52,687 nt of DNA from Salinisphaera orenii subsp. halophila YIM 95161 (lineage in GTDB: Bacteria; Pseudomonadota; Gammaproteobacteria; Nevskiales; Salinisphaeraceae), in assembly GCF_003732545.1 (NCBI RefSeq), contig NZ_AYKF01000072.1, positions 1 through 52,687 of the forward strand. Direction: 5' to 3'. A program made the translations under genes and the position numbers. Numbering within the stretch: the first letter of the stretch is position 1; every line of letters begins with the position of its first letter. Positions 26,960 to 34,569 of this stretch are shown here, piece after piece. The notes beneath the pieces were generated by a model. The model made no database searches, was not told the DNA's origin, and saw only the letters and a list, made by a program, of their open reading frames with translations.

Positions 26960-27892
26960 ATGCTCGACCTCGCCGCCAGCACCCAGATACTGCGACTGCT
27001 CGCCGAACCCACCCGGCTGCGGCTGCTCCTGCTGTTGATCGACGAACCCCTGACGGTCGCGGAGCTGACGGCCGTCACCGGCCTCATCCAGAGCCGCGTA
27101 TCCAGCCACCTCGGGCGTCTGCGCGAGGCCGGCCTGGTACAGGACCGCGCCGCGGGCAACGCCAACTACTACGCCGTGGACACCGCCCGCTGGCAGCGCG
27201 ACATCCAGCCGCTGTGGGGCGCGCTGATCGACCAGCTCGACGATACCCGCGTCCACCGCGACCGCGAGCGGGCCGCGGAGATCGTGCGCCGGCGCAGCAC
27301 GCGCGGGGGCTGGGCGGAGTCGGTGGCCGGACGCATGGAGCGCCAGTATTCCCCCGGACGCACGTGGGAGGCCATGAGCCGTTCGCTCATCGAACTGCTG
27401 GACCTCGGCGACGTGCTGGATGTGGCCTCCGGCGACGGCGTGCTCGCCGAGCTGCTGTGCCGGCGCGCGCACAGCGTGACCTGCCTGGACATCAGCACAC
27501 GGGTGCTCGAAGCGGCGCGCAGCCGCCTGAGCAGTCAGGACAACATCTTCTACAAGAACGGTGACATGCATGCCCTGCCCTTCGAGTCCAACGCCTTCGA
27601 TCAGGTGTTCGTGCTGCACGCACTGAGCTACACGCGGACACCGGAGGCGGTGCTGGCCGAAAGCGCGCGGGTGCTGCGTTCCGGCGGCCGCCTGATCGTG
27701 GCGACCATCGCCCGGCACGACCACGAGGCGACCGTCGCCGCCTACGATCACGTCAACCTCGGCTTCGAGGTCGAGCAGATCGCGGCCTGGCTGCGCGAAT
27801 CGGAGCTTTCGGTGGCCGATTGCGCCGAACGTGCACGCGAGCCGCAGCCGCCGTATTTCCGCCTGATCACCGCCAGCGCGTGCAAGCCATGA
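26960..27892 (+). CDS. ArsR-type regulator fused to SAM-dependent methyltransferase
   Basis: The two-domain protein has 310 residues. Residues 1-90 form a winged helix of the ArsR class (LRLLAEPTRLRLLLLLIDEP, VTGLIQSRVSSHLGRLREAGL, RAAGNANYYAVD). Residues 130-310 are a class I methyltransferase with motif I LDVASGDGVLAELL and the later FDQVFVLHALSYTRTPEAVL and ARVLRSGGRLIVATI. The metal-binding cysteines of classical ArsR proteins are absent, so it may sense S-adenosylmethionine or another small molecule. Similar fusions occur near methionine-cycle genes in other proteobacteria, but here the stop overlaps the start of a VTT membrane protein gene (ATGA), with the Mrp genes beyond. The ATG at 26960 has a poor ribosome site; a TTG at 26906 is less likely. 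Confidence 0.78.
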   Translation: MLDLAASTQILRLLAEPTRLRLLLLLIDEPLTVAELTAVTGLIQSRVSSHLGRLREAGLVQDRAAGNANYYAVDTARWQRDIQPLWGALIDQLDDTRVHRDRERAAEIVRRRSTRGGWAESVAGRMERQYSPGRTWEAMSRSLIELLDLGDVLDVASGDGVLAELLCRRAHSVTCLDISTRVLEAARSRLSSQDNIFYKNGDMHALPFESNAFDQVFVLHALSYTRTPEAVLAESARVLRSGGRLIVATIARHDHEATVAAYDHVNLGFEVEQIAAWLRESELSVADCAERAREPQPPYFRLITASACKP

Positions 27893-28617
27893 GCGCCGCG
27901 ACGCGGGGCCGCAACGTCCGCATCGTCGCCGGGCTGATCTGGGGGCTGGCACTCGCGGCGGCGGCCGGCTGGATCTACGCCCAGGGGCTGTCGATACGCG
28001 AGATCACGGGTCTCGTCTACGACTATGTGGTCGACAATCCGATCGCCCCCATCGTCTACATCATCATCTACAGCCTGCGCTCGTTCACCTTTTTCCCTGC
28101 GATGTGGCTGACCATCGCGGCCGGCAGCCTGTTCGGTTTCCTGCCGGGCCTGATCTACGCCCTGATCGGCGAGAACCTGTCGGCCAACATCGCCTATGCG
28201 CTGGCGCGCTTCTTCCGGCGCGAAGGCGACATGCGCGAGGCCCGCAATCCGCGCATCGCCGCCTTCCGCCGACTGCTGGTCGAGCAGGCGTTTCCGACCA
28301 CGGTCGTGCTGCGCGCCTCGTTTCTGCCCTTCGACTTGGTGAACTACGCCTGCGGCCTGCTGCGGGTCCCCTGGCTGCCCTACGCCCTGGCCAGCATCGT
28401 CGGCATGCTGCCGCCGATGATCACCTTCGTGAGCTTCGGGGCGACGGTCAATCTGCCGGAGCTGCTGGCGCAGCAGTCGTTCTCGCCGGAACAGCTCATC
28501 GACTCGCGGCAGCTGCTCATATCGGCCGGTCTGCTCGTGGCCAGCGCCATCATCGCCTGGCTCGCACACCGCCGGCGCAAGCGCCTGGCCGCCCGCGCCG
28601 GCGAACGCTCGGATTGA
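27889..28617 (+). CDS. TVP38/TMEM64 (VTT) family membrane protein
   Basis: Inner-membrane protein of 242 residues with the VTT domain: YSLRSFTFFPAMWLTIAAGSLFGFLPGLIY, ENLSANIAYALARFF and LRASFLPFDLVNYACGLLRVPWLPY. The re-entrant Phe-Asp-Leu-Val-Asn-Tyr segment is characteristic. Relatives include DedA and TMEM64 proteins, implicated in lipid scrambling and in proton-dependent membrane homeostasis. The ATG overlaps the upstream stop by four bases, so it is translated with the regulator/methyltransferase. The first Mrp gene starts 53 bases later on the same strand. Confidence 0.82.
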   Translation: MSAATRGRNVRIVAGLIWGLALAAAAGWIYAQGLSIREITGLVYDYVVDNPIAPIVYIIIYSLRSFTFFPAMWLTIAAGSLFGFLPGLIYALIGENLSANIAYALARFFRREGDMREARNPRIAAFRRLLVEQAFPTTVVLRASFLPFDLVNYACGLLRVPWLPYALASIVGMLPPMITFVSFGATVNLPELLAQQSFSPEQLIDSRQLLISAGLLVASAIIAWLAHRRRKRLAARAGERSD

Positions 28618-28670
28618 CGGGGTGAACCCCGCTTTGTAACCTCTCGGTTGGCACTGCTTCCGGGGGCGAC

Positions 28671-29180
28671 GTGCGCTACCTGCTCGGGTTGATCGTGGGC
28701 CTGGCAGCCCTCTGGCTGCTTCTGTCGGGCCACTACTCGCCGCTGTTCTACGCCTTCGGCACCGGATCCTGTCTGCTGACGGCCTGGATCTGCTGGCGGA
28801 TGCGGATCGTGGACAACGAAACCGTGCCGCTGCATCTGCTGGCGCACGCGCCGGTGTATATCGCCTGGCTGGGCTGGGAGATCGCCAAATCCAACTGGGA
28901 CGTGGCGCGCCGCATCCTGTCGCCGGGCCGTTCGATATCGCCGACCATGACCACGCGCCGCGTCGGTCCGGCCACCGATCTGGGCCGTACGATCTACGCC
29001 AATTCGGTCACGCTCACGCCCGGCACGGTGACCGTGGGGCTGCGTGACGGCCTGGCCGAGGTGCATGCCCTGACCGACGTCAACGCCAAAGACATCGAGG
29101 AAGGCGACATGGATCGACGGGTACAGGCATTCGAGCGGCGCGGCGGCGTACGCCACGACCACAGCCACGACGGGGGTTGA
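28671..29180 (+). CDS. mnhE: Mrp-type cation/proton antiporter subunit E
   Basis: Membrane subunit of the multi-subunit antiporter. The 169 residues start at GTG 28671 after a G-rich ribosome site. The family pattern is visible: two N-terminal hydrophobic segments, VYIAWLGWEIAKSNWDVARRIL in the middle and YANSVTLTPGTVTVGL near residue 105. It is the first of ten tightly packed genes (to 36261), most overlapping or a few bases apart. No clear promoter is seen in the 53-base gap before it, so transcription may come from the regulator gene. Confidence 0.88.
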   Translation: MRYLLGLIVGLAALWLLLSGHYSPLFYAFGTGSCLLTAWICWRMRIVDNETVPLHLLAHAPVYIAWLGWEIAKSNWDVARRILSPGRSISPTMTTRRVGPATDLGRTIYANSVTLTPGTVTVGLRDGLAEVHALTDVNAKDIEEGDMDRRVQAFERRGGVRHDHSHDGG

Positions 29181-29184
29181 ACCC

Positions 29185-29472
29185 GTGTTTCTTGCCGCGA
29201 TCATCGGCGTGGCCGTGACCATGCTGCTCATCCTCATCCGGGCGCTGCTCGGGCCGTCGGCCTACGACCGCATACTGGCGCTGAATCTGTTCGGCACGAA
29301 AACCGTGCTGTTCGTGTCCGTGCTCGGCTTCCTCAACGGCCGGCCGGAATTTCTCGACCTCGGGCTCGTCTACGCCCTGATCAACTTCACCGGGACGATC
29401 GCCGTGCTCAAGTTCATGCAGTACGGCGACCTGGGCTGGGACGAAGCCAGCAAGGACGAACCCGATGTATAG
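29185..29472 (+). CDS. mnhF: Mrp-type antiporter subunit F
   Basis: Small three-helix membrane protein of 95 residues, GTG start after GGGGG, four bases past mnhE. Motifs ALLGPSAYDRILALNLFGTK and LDLGLVYALINFTGTIAVLKF match MrpF/MnhF, a subunit essential for complex assembly and ion exchange in studied Mrp systems. Confidence 0.88.
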   Translation: MFLAAIIGVAVTMLLILIRALLGPSAYDRILALNLFGTKTVLFVSVLGFLNGRPEFLDLGLVYALINFTGTIAVLKFMQYGDLGWDEASKDEPDV

Positions 29473-29505
29473 CCCCCGGCGAGCACGCGCGGCGACGGAG
29501 ATCGC

Positions 29506-29841
29506 ATGACGGCCCTCATCGACATGGCGAGCTGGGTGCTGCTGGCGGGCGGCGCCGTGTTCAGCGTCATCGGCGGCATCGGCATCCTCCGCATGCCCGA
29601 CTTCTACACCCGCATGCATGCGGCCTCGATCACCGATACGGCCGGCATGGCCCTCATGCTCGCCGGCCTGATGCTCCAGGCCGGCCTGACGCTGGTCACC
29701 GCGAAGCTGGTGTTCATCATGGTCTTTCTGATCATCACCAGCCCGACCGCCACCCACGCGCTGGCGCGGGCGGCGCTGCATGACGGGGTGCACCCCCAGC
29801 TCGACCACGATCGTCGTCGGCACAAGGAGATCGAGCCGTGA
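29506..29841 (+). CDS. mnhG: Mrp-type antiporter subunit G
   Basis: Membrane protein of 111 residues with three helices. GGAVFSVIGGIGILRMPDFY and TRMHAASITDTAGMALMLAG are the MrpG/MnhG signatures. The hydrophilic C-terminal tail (HPQLDHDRRRHKEIEP) overlaps the next start by four bases. Confidence 0.9.
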   Translation: MTALIDMASWVLLAGGAVFSVIGGIGILRMPDFYTRMHAASITDTAGMALMLAGLMLQAGLTLVTAKLVFIMVFLIITSPTATHALARAALHDGVHPQLDHDRRRHKEIEP

Positions 29842-30401
29842 CTGTCGATATCGTGCTCAATATCCTGCTGCTGAGTTTTCTGGCGATCACCGGCCTGGCG
29901 ATCGCGCGGGTTCGCAATCTGTTTCCGGTGGCGATGCTGACCGGCCTGTACAGCCTGCTCTCGGCCAGCCTGTTCCAGTTGCTCGACGCCGTCGACGTCG
30001 CCCTCACGGAAGCCGCCGTGGGCGCCGGCGTGATGACGGTCCTGTTCCTGGCGACCTTCGGCCTGACCCGGGCGCGGGAAAAGTCGGTGCCGCGATCGCG
30101 CACGGCCATCGGCCTGGTGGTGACCGGGCTCACGGGCGCGGCGCTGTTCTACGCCAGCCTCGACATGCCCCACTTCGGCGCCGCGGACACCCCCGTTCAG
30201 GAGCATCCGCTGCGCGAGCGCTATCTGGAGACGGTTCGCGAGGAGATCGACGTGCCCAACGCCGTCACCGCCGTGCTGGCCAGCTACCGCGGCTACGACA
30301 CCCTCGGCGAGGTGACCGTGGTGCTCACGGCCGGGGTGGGCGTGCTCATGCTGCTGGGCGTGAGCCGCCGCGGCCGCCACGACGACGACAAGGAGCCCTG
30401 A
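29838..30401 (+). CDS. DUF4040/MbhD-MbhE subunit, the detached C-terminal module of MrpA
   Basis: This 187-residue membrane protein matches the C-terminal part of MrpA, here encoded as its own gene. The MbhD-like half has LLDAVDVALTEAAVGAGVMT (Asp53 and Glu58 in the membrane). The MbhE-like half has VPNAVTAVLASYRGYDTLGE, the counterpart of the NVVNVILVDFRGFDTLGE region of MrpA. In structures of Mrp and respiratory complex-I relatives this module lines an ion path next to subunits F and G. The ATG overlaps mnhG by four bases, and the stop overlaps mnhB by one (TGATG). Confidence 0.85.
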   Translation: MTVDIVLNILLLSFLAITGLAIARVRNLFPVAMLTGLYSLLSASLFQLLDAVDVALTEAAVGAGVMTVLFLATFGLTRAREKSVPRSRTAIGLVVTGLTGAALFYASLDMPHFGAADTPVQEHPLRERYLETVREEIDVPNAVTAVLASYRGYDTLGEVTVVLTAGVGVLMLLGVSRRGRHDDDKEP

Positions 30402-30832
30402 TGCGCGAGCACACCGTCCTGCGCGTCGTGGTGAAGCTGCTCATCGCGCCGATTCTCATCTTCGCGCTCTACGTGCAGTTCCACGGCGACTACAGCCCCG
30501 GCGGCGGCTTCCAGGCCGGCGTGATATTCGCGGCGGCGATCATTCTCTACGCCCTGATCTTCGGTCTGGCCGAGGCCCGCCGGGCGGTGCCGCCGGGCGT
30601 GCTGCGCGTGATCGGCGCCCTGGGCGTGCTGCTGTACGCGGGCACCGGCGTCTACGCCATGCTTAGCGGCGGCAATTTCCTCGACTACGATTATCTCGCC
30701 CACGACGCCGTTCACGGTCAGCACTACGGCCTGTTGCTGGTCGAGTTCGGCGTCGGTCTGACCGTAAGTTCGGTGATCACCAGCGTCTTCTACGTCTTTG
30801 CCGGCCGCGGCCGGCGGCGGGAGCAGTCATGA
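30401..30832 (+). CDS. mnhB: Mrp-type antiporter subunit B
   Basis: Membrane protein of 143 residues with four helices. YVQFHGDYSPGGGFQAGVIF and HGQHYGLLLVEFGVGLTV are hallmark MrpB/MnhB sequences. Start and stop overlap its neighbours (TGATG upstream, ATGA downstream). Confidence 0.92.
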   Translation: MREHTVLRVVVKLLIAPILIFALYVQFHGDYSPGGGFQAGVIFAAAIILYALIFGLAEARRAVPPGVLRVIGALGVLLYAGTGVYAMLSGGNFLDYDYLAHDAVHGQHYGLLLVEFGVGLTVSSVITSVFYVFAGRGRRREQS

Positions 30833-31347
30833 GCCTGGCCACGATCGCCGACGCGTTCTTCGGCCTGTTCAACTACTGGATCGTCATCGTGCTGATGATG
30901 ATCGGCTTCTACATCGTCATCTCGCACGACAACCTGGTGAAGAAGCTGATCGGCCTGAACCTGTTCCAGACCTCGGTGTTCATCTTCTATATCAGCATGG
31001 GCAAGATCGCGGGGTCGACGGCGCCGATCCTCACCGAAGGCGACGAGGCTGTCTACGCCCACCCCCTGCCGCACGTGCTGATCCTCACCGCCATCGTGGT
31101 CGGGGTGGCGACCATGGCCCTCGGCCTCGCGTTGGTCGTGCGCATCCACGAGGCCTACGGCTCGATCGAGGAGGACGACGTTCTGGCCGCGGATTTCGAA
31201 ACCCAGGACAGCGAGGCGGCGACCGAGCGCGCCCGGCAGCGGTCGGCCGAGGCACGACAGCAAGCCGGCGCCCGCGACGATGCCGATGACGGCCACCGGG
31301 CCGGCGGCGAACGCGCGGCCGACGGCCACGGGGACGAGCGCACGTGA
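30829..31347 (+). CDS. mnhC: Mrp-type antiporter subunit C (NuoK-like) with hydrophilic tail
   Basis: NuoK/MrpC-type subunit with three helices, conserved FYIVISHDNLVKKLIGLNLF and HVLILTAIVVGVATMALGLAL. The 172-residue length exceeds the usual 110-125. The extra 50 residues at the C-terminus are charged and low in complexity (RARQRSAEARQQAGARD and a Gly/Asp/His run), cytoplasmic or periplasmic, function unknown. It overlaps both neighbours by four bases. Confidence 0.9.
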   Translation: MSLATIADAFFGLFNYWIVIVLMMIGFYIVISHDNLVKKLIGLNLFQTSVFIFYISMGKIAGSTAPILTEGDEAVYAHPLPHVLILTAIVVGVATMALGLALVVRIHEAYGSIEEDDVLAADFETQDSEAATERARQRSAEARQQAGARDDADDGHRAGGERAADGHGDERT

Positions 31348-32834
31348 TCACGCAGTTTCTCTCCCAGATGCCGGTGCTGCTCGTGGTGCTGCCGCTGCTG
31401 GCGGCGCCCGTGTGCGTGATCGTCCACCGTGCGGCGCCGAGCTGGTTCATCTATGCGCTGACCTCCTGGGCCTGCTTCGCGATCGCCTTCCTGCTGTTCG
31501 TGCAGGTCCGCATCGGCGGCCCGATCAGCTACGTCCTGGGCGGCTGGCCGCCGCCGTTCGGCATCGAGCTGCGGCTGGACGCGCTGAACATGCTCGTCGT
31601 CCTGCTGGTGACGGGCATCGCCGCGATCGCCTCGATCTATGCGCGCGCGAGCATCGCCGCCGAGATCCCACGCGAGCGGGCCTACCTGTTCTATGCCGCG
31701 CTGCTGCTCTGCCTCTGCGGGCTGCTCGGCATCAGCATCACGGGCGACGCGTTCAACCTGTTCGTCTTTCTCGAGATCTCGTCCCTGTCCTCCTACAGTC
31801 TGATCGCGATGGGGGCGAAGCGGCGGGCGCTGCTGTCGGCGTTCCAGTATCTGATCATGGGTACGATCGGCGGCACCTTCCTGCTGATCGGCATCGGTTT
31901 CCTCTACATGATGACCGGCAGCCTGAACATGGCCGACATCGCCGATCGCCTGCCCGCGGTCTCGGACACGCGCACGGTCGAGGCGGGCCTGGCGTTCATC
32001 GTGATCGGCCTAAGCCTGAAGTTCGCCCTGTTTCCGCTGCACATCTGGCTGCCCAACGCCTACACCTACGCGCCCTCGGCGGTCAGCGCGTTCATCGCCG
32101 CGACCGCCACCAAGGTCGCGGTCTACGCACTGATCCGGTTCCTGTTCACGGTCTTCGGCGCGGCCTACGCCTTCGGTCAGCTGCCGCTGGGCGAGGTACT
32201 GATGGTGCTGGCCGTCGTGGCGATGCTTTCGGGATCGGTGGCGGCGATCTTCCAGACCGATGTCAAGCGGCTGCTGGCCTGGTCGAGCGTGGCCCAGATG
32301 GGCTACATCGTGCTCGGACTGTCGATGGCCAGCGCCACCGGCCTGACCGCCGCACTTGCCCACATCGTCAATCACGGCATCATCAAGGGCGCGCTGTTCA
32401 TGGTGGCCGGCGCGCTGTTCTGGCGCATGCGCGCGATCTCGATCAACGACGTGGCCGGTCTCGGCCGGCGCATGCCCCTGACCGCGGCGGCCTTCGTGGT
32501 CGCCGGACTCGCCCTGATCGGGGTGCCCGCCACCGGCGGCTTCATCAGCAAGTGGCTCCTGCTCGAGGCGGTCATGGAGGACGCGCACTACGGCCTGGCG
32601 GCGGCCATTCTGGTCAGCTCGCTGCTGTCGGTCATCTACATCGGGCGCGTGGTCGAGGCCCTGTATTTCCGCGATCCCGCCGATAATGACGGCAAGACCG
32701 CCGAAGCGCCGGTGTCGATGGTGGCCGCCACGTGGGTGCTGGTCGGCGCGAGCGTGGCACTCGGCCTGTACGCCTCGCCGCTGGTGGAAACCGCCGAACG
32801 CGCGGCAGCCGGGCTGCTCGGGAGCGGGGCATGA
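31344..32834 (+). CDS. mnhD: Mrp-type antiporter subunit D, first antiporter-like subunit
   Basis: Proton/cation-translocating subunit related to NuoN/NuoM, 496 residues and about 14 helices. The key charged residues are in place: Glu144 in FNLFVFLEISSLSSY, Lys226 in SLKFALFPLHIWLP and Lys257 in ATATKVAVYALI. The motif LPNAYTYAPSAVSAFIA is typical of true MrpD. It overlaps subunit C and the next antiporter-like gene by four bases each. Confidence 0.92.
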   Translation: MITQFLSQMPVLLVVLPLLAAPVCVIVHRAAPSWFIYALTSWACFAIAFLLFVQVRIGGPISYVLGGWPPPFGIELRLDALNMLVVLLVTGIAAIASIYARASIAAEIPRERAYLFYAALLLCLCGLLGISITGDAFNLFVFLEISSLSSYSLIAMGAKRRALLSAFQYLIMGTIGGTFLLIGIGFLYMMTGSLNMADIADRLPAVSDTRTVEAGLAFIVIGLSLKFALFPLHIWLPNAYTYAPSAVSAFIAATATKVAVYALIRFLFTVFGAAYAFGQLPLGEVLMVLAVVAMLSGSVAAIFQTDVKRLLAWSSVAQMGYIVLGLSMASATGLTAALAHIVNHGIIKGALFMVAGALFWRMRAISINDVAGLGRRMPLTAAAFVVAGLALIGVPATGGFISKWLLLEAVMEDAHYGLAAAILVSSLLSVIYIGRVVEALYFRDPADNDGKTAEAPVSMVAATWVLVGASVALGLYASPLVETAERAAAGLLGSGA

Positions 32835-34291
32835 CCGCGCTCTGGCTTCCCCTGCTGGTCGCGCTGCCGGCCGTGATGAGTCTCGTGGTCGCCGTCAGCG
32901 GCCGCTGGCCGAACCTGCGCGAGGGCGTGAGCGTGGCCACCGCACTCGCGCTGCTGGCCGGAATCGCCGGTTTCATCGGCGACGTCACGGCCGGCGCGCG
33001 GCCCAGCTTCACCCTGTTCGAGATCCTGCCCGGCGCCAGCCTGACCTTCACGCTGGAGCCGATCGGCCTGCTGTTCGCGATGATCGCCTCGGGGCTGTGG
33101 TCGCTGACCACCGTCTACGCCGCCGGCTACATGCGCGGCAACGCCGAACATGCGCAGACGCGTTTCTTCGTCTGCTTCGCGCTGGCGATCTCGGCGGCCA
33201 TCGGCATCGCCTTCGCGGGCAATCTGATGACGCTGTTCATCTTCTACGAGATGCTCACGCTGTCGACCTATCCGCTGGTCACCCACCACGGCGACGCCGA
33301 GTCTCGCGACGGCGGGCGAGTGTATCTCGGCATCCTGCTCACGACCTCGATCGGCTTCTTCCTGCCGGCGACCGTGGCCACGTGGCTGCTCACCGGCAGC
33401 ATCACCTTCACCGACGGCGGGTTGATGGCCGGCTCGGGCCTGGGCGCGCTCGGAGCCGGACTGCTGTATGCGCTGTTCCTGTACGGGACCGGCAAGGCAG
33501 CGCTGATGCCGTTTCACCGCTGGCTGCCGGCGGCGATGGTCGCCCCCACCCCGGTCTCCGCGCTGCTGCACGCCGTGGCCGTGGTCAAGGCCGGCGTGTT
33601 CATCGTGCTCAAGCTGACGGTGTATGTCTTCGGCGTCGACTTCCTCGCCGAGACCGGCGCCTCGCAGCCGATGATGTGGATCGCCACGATCACGGTGCTG
33701 GGCGCCTCGCTGATCGCGATGACGAAGGACAATCTCAAGGCAAGGCTGGCGTATTCCACCGTCAGCCAGCTGTCCTACATCGTGCTCGGCGCCACCATGG
33801 CCTCGAGCCTGGGCATTCTCGGCGGCTCCATGCACATCGCCATGCACGCCTTCGCCAAGATCACGCTGTTCTTCTGTGCCGGCGCCATCTACACCGCCAC
33901 GCATCGCAAGAACGTCAGCGACCTCGACGGCCTCGGCTATGCGATGCCGATCACCTTCTCGGCGTTCTTCATCGCCTCGCTGTCGCTGATCGGCATCCCG
34001 CCGATGGGCGGGATCTGGAGCAAGTGGTATCTGATGGAGGGCGCCGCGGACGCGGGCCACATCGCGATCATTCTGGTGCTGTCGCTGAGCTCGCTGCTCA
34101 ACATCGTCTATCTGCTCGAGATTCCGACCCGCGCGTTCTTCCACAATCCACGCCCGGACACGCCGCGCAACTGGCAGGAGGCACCCTGGGCCTGCGTGAT
34201 CCCGCTGTCGATCACGGCAGCCGGCTGCATCGTCTGGTTCCTGTATCCCCTGCCGTTCACGGCGCTGCTCTCGCCGTGGGCGCCCCAGTGA
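32831..34291 (+). CDS. Second antiporter-like subunit (NuoM/MrpD/MrpA-N type)
   Basis: 486 residues with about 14 helices. The proton-pathway residues are Glu140 in LFIFYEMLTLSTYPLV, Lys222 in GTGKAALMPFHRWLP and Lys253 in AVVKAGVFIVLK. LAYSTVSQLSYIVLG and LIGIPPMGGIWSKWYL follow. It probably fills the place of the missing N-terminal half of MrpA, together with the separate DUF4040 gene. The ATG at 32831 overlaps the previous stop; a frame to 32732 lies entirely within the upstream gene. Confidence 0.88.
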   Translation: MTALWLPLLVALPAVMSLVVAVSGRWPNLREGVSVATALALLAGIAGFIGDVTAGARPSFTLFEILPGASLTFTLEPIGLLFAMIASGLWSLTTVYAAGYMRGNAEHAQTRFFVCFALAISAAIGIAFAGNLMTLFIFYEMLTLSTYPLVTHHGDAESRDGGRVYLGILLTTSIGFFLPATVATWLLTGSITFTDGGLMAGSGLGALGAGLLYALFLYGTGKAALMPFHRWLPAAMVAPTPVSALLHAVAVVKAGVFIVLKLTVYVFGVDFLAETGASQPMMWIATITVLGASLIAMTKDNLKARLAYSTVSQLSYIVLGATMASSLGILGGSMHIAMHAFAKITLFFCAGAIYTATHRKNVSDLDGLGYAMPITFSAFFIASLSLIGIPPMGGIWSKWYLMEGAADAGHIAIILVLSLSSLLNIVYLLEIPTRAFFHNPRPDTPRNWQEAPWACVIPLSITAAGCIVWFLYPLPFTALLSPWAPQ

Positions 34292-34304
34292 TTCGAGGTT
34301 GGTC

Positions 34305-34568
34305 ATGCTGATCGAACGCAATCCGCAGTCGTTGCGCCGCCCGAGCACGCCGGCGCGTCGGCGCGCCGCCTGGCTGCTGTACGCGGTCTGCGCCCTGACG
34401 CTGGTACCGAGCCTGTTCATTCACCCGCACGCCAAGTTCGGATTCGCCGAGCTGCCGGCGTTCCACGCCCTGCTGGCCTTCGTCACCGGCTGCGTGCTGG
34501 TGCTGGCCGCGATCATCCTGCGACGGCTGATCATCCGCGGCGAGGACTATTACGAGCATCGGACCTGA
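34305..34568 (+). CDS. Small two-helix membrane protein in the antiporter cluster
   Basis: The product has 87 residues: a basic N-terminus (RRPSTPARRRAAW), one helix (LLYAVCALTLVPSLFI), a short loop (HPHAKFGFAELP), a second helix (ALLAFVTGCVLVLAAIIL) and a charged end. I do not recognise it as a standard Mrp subunit. It sits 13 bases after one antiporter-like gene and one base before the next, so it is most likely a structural subunit. The ATG at 34305 follows CGAGG; a TTG two codons earlier is possible. Confidence 0.75.
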   Translation: MLIERNPQSLRRPSTPARRRAAWLLYAVCALTLVPSLFIHPHAKFGFAELPAFHALLAFVTGCVLVLAAIILRRLIIRGEDYYEHRT

Positions 34569-34569
34569 C

